Positions 60,404 to 64,000 of a DNA stretch of 64,000 nucleotides are shown here, in pieces; position 1 is the stretch's first letter, and the number at the start of each line of letters is the position of its first letter. This stretch comes from JACMQW01 sp964536965. GTDB lineage: Bacteria > Bdellovibrionota > UBA1018. Below the pieces are notes generated by a model that worked only from the letters and a program-made list of their open reading frames with translations, ran no database searches and was not told the DNA's origin. The position numbers were made by a program, and so were the translations under genes. The DNA lies in NCBI GenBank assembly GCA_964536965.1, contig CAZIAL010000006.1, forward strand, positions 33,520 through 97,519. Reading direction: 5' to 3'.

Positions 60404-61227
60404 GGCGCTTTTTTCTCGGTGATCAGCGACTCGAGGTAGACCTTGTCTCGAAGCGTATCCATCGGCTGCCAGAATCCGGCGTGATGGTGCATCGACAGCT
60501 GCCCGTCTTTCGCGAGCCGGTGGAGCGGAGCCCGCTCGAGAATGCAGTCGGCGTCCGCCGCCAGATATTCGCGAAAACCCTTCTTAAAGAAAAAGAATCC
60601 GCCGTTAATCCAGTCGGAGCGAGACTGGGGCTTTTCCGAGAAGTCGGTCACGCGATTCGCGGCGTCGACCGTGAGCTCTCCGAAGCGCGCGCTCGGATGC
60701 ACTCCGAGCACGGTCCCGATCGTGCCCGCTTTCGCATGGGCCGCGAGTTCGACGTCGAGACGTACGTCGGAGACGCCGTCGCCGTAGGTGACCGCGAAGT
60801 GCTCGAACTTCTCGCCGCCCTGGGCAATGGCATCGTAAGCGCGGGCGACCCGCGCTCCGGTCATGGCGTCGACTCCGGTGTCGATGACCCGGACGCGCCA
60901 GTTCTCTTGCTCGGTGGCTTCGCTCGTTTTATCGGCGAACGGGATGGCCGGGGAATTCGCATCGCGACGATGGTCGATTTCGAGGTGGGTCTTTCGGAAA
61001 CCGTAGGTGAGGAAATACTGCTTAATTTCCCACGACCGGTAACCCGCGCAGATGACGAAATCGTTGAATCCATGCCGATAGTAAGAGCGCATGATGTGCA
61101 GAAGAATCGGCTCGCCCCCGACTTCGATCATCGGTTTCGGGCGAAACTGGCTTTCTTCCGAAATTCGGGTGCCGAGGCCACCCGCCAGAATAAAAACGGG
61201 AACCGTCTTGGGATCGATGCCGCTCAT
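60391..61227 (-). CDS. rfbF: Glucose-1-phosphate cytidylyltransferase
   Basis: 278 residues from ATG 61227, in ATGA overlap with rfbH; the open frame continues 93 codons upstream into rfbH without meaning. FILAGGLGTRISEESQFRPK is the RfbF-type nucleotide-binding motif. GEPILLHIMRSYYRHG, VTYGDGVSDVRLDVE, NGGFFFFKKGF and FWQPMDTLRDKVYLE are also characteristic. It makes CDP-glucose, the first step to CDP-6-deoxy and 3,6-dideoxyhexoses. The CDP-glucose 4,6-dehydratase gene lies just beyond rfbH on the opposite strand. Confidence 0.93.
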   Translation of the reverse strand: MSGIDPKTVPVFILAGGLGTRISEESQFRPKPMIEVGGEPILLHIMRSYYRHGFNDFVICAGYRSWEIKQYFLTYGFRKTHLEIDHRRDANSPAIPFADKTSEATEQENWRVRVIDTGVDAMTGARVARAYDAIAQGGEKFEHFAVTYGDGVSDVRLDVELAAHAKAGTIGTVLGVHPSARFGELTVDAANRVTDFSEKPQSRSDWINGGFFFFKKGFREYLAADADCILERAPLHRLAKDGQLSMHHHAGFWQPMDTLRDKVYLESLITEKKAPWMV

Positions 61228-62570
61228 CCGAGAATCCTCGCGACTTCCGACTCGAGGGTTTCGAGCATATAGGTCGTCATGCCCGGAGTCAGTCCGGGGT
61301 GGACGCCGAGCCAGAACGTCTTCTTCATCACCCGGTCCGTATTCTCGAGATTTCCCACCGTACGGAAATCCACGCCCGCATACGCGGGTTGCTTCGTGAG
61401 ATTCCCCGCGAAAAGGAGGCGCGTGCCGATCTTCTTCGCTTCGAGTCCGCGCGTGAGCGCATCGCGATCGAGAGCGTCGGAAACATGCATCGGGAAACCG
61501 AACCACGAGGGATTCGAGTTCGGAGTGGGTTCGACCGGAGTCAGGTGCCGCGAGAGGAGCGGGGAGTTCTTTACCCCGTCGTAAAGCGTCTTCCAGTTCT
61601 TCCGGCGCGCCTCGACGAAGGCCGGGAGTTTCTTCAGCTGCGAAACGCCGAGCGCGGCCTGCATATCGGTGACCTTAAGGTTATAGCCGATATGCGAGTA
61701 GGTGTACTTATGGTCGTAGCCGTAGGGAAGGTTTCCGAGCTGCCATTCGAATCGTTTCTTACATGTATTATCGACGCCCGGCTCGCACCAGCAGTCGCGG
61801 CCCCAGTCGCGGATGCTTTCGGCGATCCGTTTCCATTTCCCGTCCGCCGGCACCACGGCTCCGCCTTCGCCCGTCGTAATATGGTGGGCGGGGTAAAAAC
61901 TCAGCGTCGCGAATTCTCCGTACGAACCGACCGGTCGATCCGCGACCGTCGCCCCGAGCGCGTCACAGCAGTCTTCGATCAGGTAAAGGCCTTCCTTTTT
62001 GCACCAGTCGGCGATCAGGTCCGAACGAAACGGATTGCCGAGGGTATGCGCGAGAATGACGGCCTTCGTCTTCGAGGACTTCGCCGCGGCGACCGCGTCG
62101 GGAAGCGCGTTCAAGGTTTTCAGATCGATGTCGATGAAGACGGGCTTCCATCCGTTCTGGATGATCGGATTCACGGTGGTGGGAAATCCGGCGGCGAGCG
62201 TGATCACCTCGTCGCCCGCTTCCAGGGGCGCACGTCCGAACTGTTTCGCCATCGGGGAACCCAAGGATGAGACGGCGACGAGGTTCGCGCTCGAACCGCT
62301 GTTCACCAGCAGCGATCCCGTCTTCCGACCGAAGTGCGCGGGGAGGGCCGCCTCGAACTCGCGACCGAAACGCCCGGTCGTCAGCCAGAGGTCGAGCGAG
62401 GAATCGATCAGAAGTTCCAGATCGTTCGCGTCGAGCGTCTTCGCCGTGACGGGGACGTAGGTTTGCCCCGGGATGAATTCTTTCTTAGGGAGAGAGTCGA
62501 AATATTTCCGGCTCAGGGCCAGAATCTCTTCCCGGTTTTCCGAAGGGGTACGATTTGGGGTGGCGTCCAT
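61224..62570 (-). CDS. rfbH: CDP-4-keto-6-deoxyglucose-3-dehydrase
   Basis: 448 residues from ATG 62570 (MDATPNRTPSENREEIL); 19 further upstream codons are open but overlap rfbG. LVNSGSSANLVAVSSL and AGFPTTVNPIIQNG belong to the aminotransferase fold. The place of the PLP lysine holds histidine, SFYPAHHITTGEGG, as required for this E1 dehydrase. Cysteines in RDCWCEPGVDNTCKK fit its iron-sulfur site. It removes the C3 hydroxyl with electrons from a separate reductase (RfbI/AscD type), which I do not see in the window. The start is only 15 nt from the divergent rfbG. Confidence 0.93.
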   Translation of the reverse strand: MDATPNRTPSENREEILALSRKYFDSLPKKEFIPGQTYVPVTAKTLDANDLELLIDSSLDLWLTTGRFGREFEAALPAHFGRKTGSLLVNSGSSANLVAVSSLGSPMAKQFGRAPLEAGDEVITLAAGFPTTVNPIIQNGWKPVFIDIDLKTLNALPDAVAAAKSSKTKAVILAHTLGNPFRSDLIADWCKKEGLYLIEDCCDALGATVADRPVGSYGEFATLSFYPAHHITTGEGGAVVPADGKWKRIAESIRDWGRDCWCEPGVDNTCKKRFEWQLGNLPYGYDHKYTYSHIGYNLKVTDMQAALGVSQLKKLPAFVEARRKNWKTLYDGVKNSPLLSRHLTPVEPTPNSNPSWFGFPMHVSDALDRDALTRGLEAKKIGTRLLFAGNLTKQPAYAGVDFRTVGNLENTDRVMKKTFWLGVHPGLTPGMTTYMLETLESEVARILG

Positions 62571-62585
62571 CAGGCGGGTTCTCTT

Positions 62586-63740
62586 ATGGTTATTCCCATG
62601 GCGAATCCCACAGGCGCGAGTCAGCAAAATTCCGGCAAATCACCGCTCAGTTTTTATCGGGGCAAGAAGGTTTTAATCACAGGAAACACCGGATTTAAAG
62701 GCGCATGGCTCTCCGCGTGGTTGGAAAGTCTCGGCGCCGAGGTCCACGGACTTTCGAACGATATTCCGACGCTCCAGTCCGCTTTTTCCGAGCTGGGCGG
62801 CGACGATCGTTTTCCCACCGCGTTCGTCGATATTCGAGACTTCGAAGCCACGGCGGCCGAACTCGGGCGTCTGCAGCCCGATCTGGTCTTCCACCTCGCC
62901 GCCCAGTCTCTCGTTCGTCCTTCCTACTCGGCGCCGATCGCGACCTGGGGCACGAATGTGATGGGTACACTCCACGTCCTCGAAGCCGTGCGCCGAACGG
63001 AATCGGTGACTGGGTGCGCCGTTATTTCGAGCGATAAGTGCTACGAAAACCTCGAAAAGCCTGGGTATGCCTATGCCGAGACCGACCGCCTCGGCGGAAA
63101 AGACCCCTATAGCGCATCGAAGGCGGGAACCGAACTCGTGTTCAAGAGCCATTTCGAATCGTTCTTCCGGAAGTCGGAAACTCGTCTGCTCTCGTTTCGC
63201 GCGGGAAACGTTCTGGGTGGGGGGGACTATGCGGTCGACCGGATCGTGCCCGACTGTATCCGCGCGATGCAGGAGAAGAAACCGGCCGTGATTCGGAGTC
63301 CCGCGGCGACGCGGCCCTGGCAGCATGTGCTCGAGCCGCTCGGGGGCTATCTCCTCGCCATGGCCCGCGCGATGGCGGAGCCCGGGACCGGGGAGTCCGC
63401 GAAGTCGCGCTGGGCGGGCGAAAGTTTTAACTTCGGACCGGCTCCGGAAAACTCGAAGTCCGTGGAAGCGCTCGTGACGGAGATGAAAAAACATCTGCGG
63501 GGCTTCGACTTCACGATCGATCCGGCGGCATCGCGATCGCTTCATGAAGCGACCTATCTCCAGGTCTCGTACGCGAAAGCGAAAGAGTGGATGGGCTGGC
63601 AGCCGACGCTCGGTTTCGAAGAAACGATTCGCTGGACGGCCGAAGGATACGCGCCCGAGTTTAAAACCCACGTCGAGCGGAAGATCGAGGAATTCAGCGG
63701 CCGGTTCTTGGAGAAACTCGGTCTGGAGAAACGCGCCTGA
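62586..63740 (+). CDS. rfbG: CDP-glucose 4,6-dehydratase
   Basis: 384 residues from ATG 62586 (a second ATG at 62598 is possible). The frame is open further left to 62334, but that part lies opposite rfbH. VLITGNTGFKGAWLSAWLE is the RfbG-specific NAD motif. VFHLAAQSLVRPSY, ISSDKCYEN, GKDPYSASKAGTELV (YxxxK) and RAGNVLGGGDYAVDRIVPD match the family closely. It turns CDP-glucose into CDP-4-keto-6-deoxyglucose for RfbH. No clear ribosome site precedes either ATG, and only 15 nt separate it from rfbH, so the promoter must lie partly inside a gene. Confidence 0.92.
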   Translation: MVIPMANPTGASQQNSGKSPLSFYRGKKVLITGNTGFKGAWLSAWLESLGAEVHGLSNDIPTLQSAFSELGGDDRFPTAFVDIRDFEATAAELGRLQPDLVFHLAAQSLVRPSYSAPIATWGTNVMGTLHVLEAVRRTESVTGCAVISSDKCYENLEKPGYAYAETDRLGGKDPYSASKAGTELVFKSHFESFFRKSETRLLSFRAGNVLGGGDYAVDRIVPDCIRAMQEKKPAVIRSPAATRPWQHVLEPLGGYLLAMARAMAEPGTGESAKSRWAGESFNFGPAPENSKSVEALVTEMKKHLRGFDFTIDPAASRSLHEATYLQVSYAKAKEWMGWQPTLGFEETIRWTAEGYAPEFKTHVERKIEEFSGRFLEKLGLEKRA

Positions 63741-64000
63741 CCGCGGAGAAGCGAGAGAAGAGTCTGTGGGCGATCGCCGCGATTTTATTCGCGCTGATGC
63801 CTTTCGCGCTCCTGATAAAGACGTCGGCCTTTCGGCTCGAAGAAACCCTTTTTCCGACCCACGGGGACTTCCTCCTGACTTCGACCTGGATCCAGGAAGT
63901 TCTGCGCGGCGGATTCTCTCCCTTCGTGCGAAACGAACTTTCGCGAATGGCGGCGCCGTTCGAGCCGCTGAGTCTTTCCCTCGGGTTTCCGGTGGCCGAA
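63737..64000 (+). CDS. Membrane protein, N-terminal fragment (3' end outside window)
   Basis: At least 88 residues, open to the window edge. I choose CTG 63737, which overlaps the rfbG stop and has GGAGA seven bases upstream; no ATG or GTG occurs before the first helix. After a polar start (TAEKREKSLW) comes one hydrophobic helix (about residues 10-28), then a stretch with THGDFLLTSTWIQEVLRGG. The layout resembles the start of large multi-pass membrane glycosyltransferase or YfhO-like proteins, with a GD pair in the first outer loop. The family cannot be fixed from this fragment. Confidence 0.6.
   Translation, partial: MTAEKREKSLWAIAAILFALMPFALLIKTSAFRLEETLFPTHGDFLLTSTWIQEVLRGGFSPFVRNELSRMAAPFEPLSLSLGFPVAE

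Noticed and set aside
61299..62270. 323-codon plus-strand frame opposite rfbH
   Set aside because: Antisense to a motif-rich rfbH; Arg-rich sequence without family features.
62673..63671. 332-codon minus-strand frame opposite rfbG
   Set aside because: Antisense to a well-matched CDP-glucose 4,6-dehydratase; Arg-rich with no motif.
1..64000. tRNA, rRNA, CRISPR arrays, insertion sequences, prophage genes
   Set aside because: None seen: gaps are too short for most of these, there is no regularly spaced repeat, and no transposase or integrase motif appears in any frame I read.

Overview
This window is almost wholly one very large surface-polysaccharide (O-antigen or capsule type) biosynthesis locus. 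I see about 61 protein genes packed end to end, many joined by 1-20 nt overlaps (ATGA and similar). There are no tRNA, rRNA, CRISPR, phage or transposase features, and no gene-free stretch above 300 nt. The organism is a Gram-negative-type bacterium of moderate to fairly high GC: undecaprenyl-phosphate sugar transferase, Wzx flippase, O-antigen ligase/polymerase and GtrB-type enzymes are present. Several families here (paired nonulosonic acid genes with PHP and ATP-grasp proteins, 'sporadic carbohydrate cluster' proteins, TIGR04372-like transferases) are best known to me from Leptospira-like loci. I cannot name the species, and such loci move horizontally.

Layout. (1) 1-12.3 kb, plus strand: two interleaved nonulosonic (sialic-acid-like) sets. 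The first is legB-legC-neuB1-neuC1-neuA1-methyltransferase. The second is neuC2-neuB2-PHP-ATP-grasp-SDR-neuA2-CBS/nucleotidyltransferase (PtmE type). (2) 12.2-16 kb, minus: two GT-B/capsule-like proteins and a methyltransferase. (3) 16.1-17.2 kb, plus: UDP-galactopyranose mutase. (4) 17.2-26.9 kb, minus: SGNH hydrolase, an O-carbamoyltransferase with its DUF5989/SxtK-like and SxtJ-like partners plus a possible unlisted 43-codon gene, TylF-like methyltransferase, split transketolase, HAD-kinase fusion, and ABC exporter. (5) 27.2-28.0 kb, minus: SDR. (6) 28.0-36.6 kb, plus: glycosyltransferase, C-methyltransferase, then a modified-heptose-like cassette (SDR, reversed-order HldE-like fusion, SDR, methyltransferase, Fe(II)/2OG oxygenase, LIC12192-family protein, GmhA-like isomerase). 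(7) 36.6-38.9 kb, minus: LhgO-like flavoenzyme and SPASM radical SAM protein. (8) 39-43.5 kb: WbpP-like epimerase, capsule-type transferase, GT2, WecB/TagA/CpsF transferase. (9) 43.5-56.7 kb: initiating phosphoglycosyltransferase, O-antigen ligase/polymerase, a GDP-6-deoxy-C-methyl sugar module (Gmd, C-methyltransferase, Fcl), GTs, GT-C enzyme, Wzx, DUF2079 protein. (10) 56.7-64 kb: GtrB-like GT2, a second split transketolase, an SDR, RfbF, RfbH, and divergently RfbG, then a truncated membrane protein.

How it works together (inference). Cytoplasmic enzymes make CMP-nonulosonates, UDP-Galf, a GDP-6-deoxy-C-methylhexose, a CDP-(3,6-di)deoxyhexose possibly extended by a two-carbon unit, and a nucleotide-activated heptose-like sugar. 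Glycosyltransferases assemble these on undecaprenyl phosphate primed by the 43.5 kb transferase. Wzx or the ABC exporter moves the product across the membrane. The ligase/polymerase and GT-C proteins finish it outside, with carbamoyl, methyl and possibly acyl decorations. The roughly 16-43 kb part reads visibly less GC-rich than both flanks, which suggests a mosaic built by more than one acquisition.
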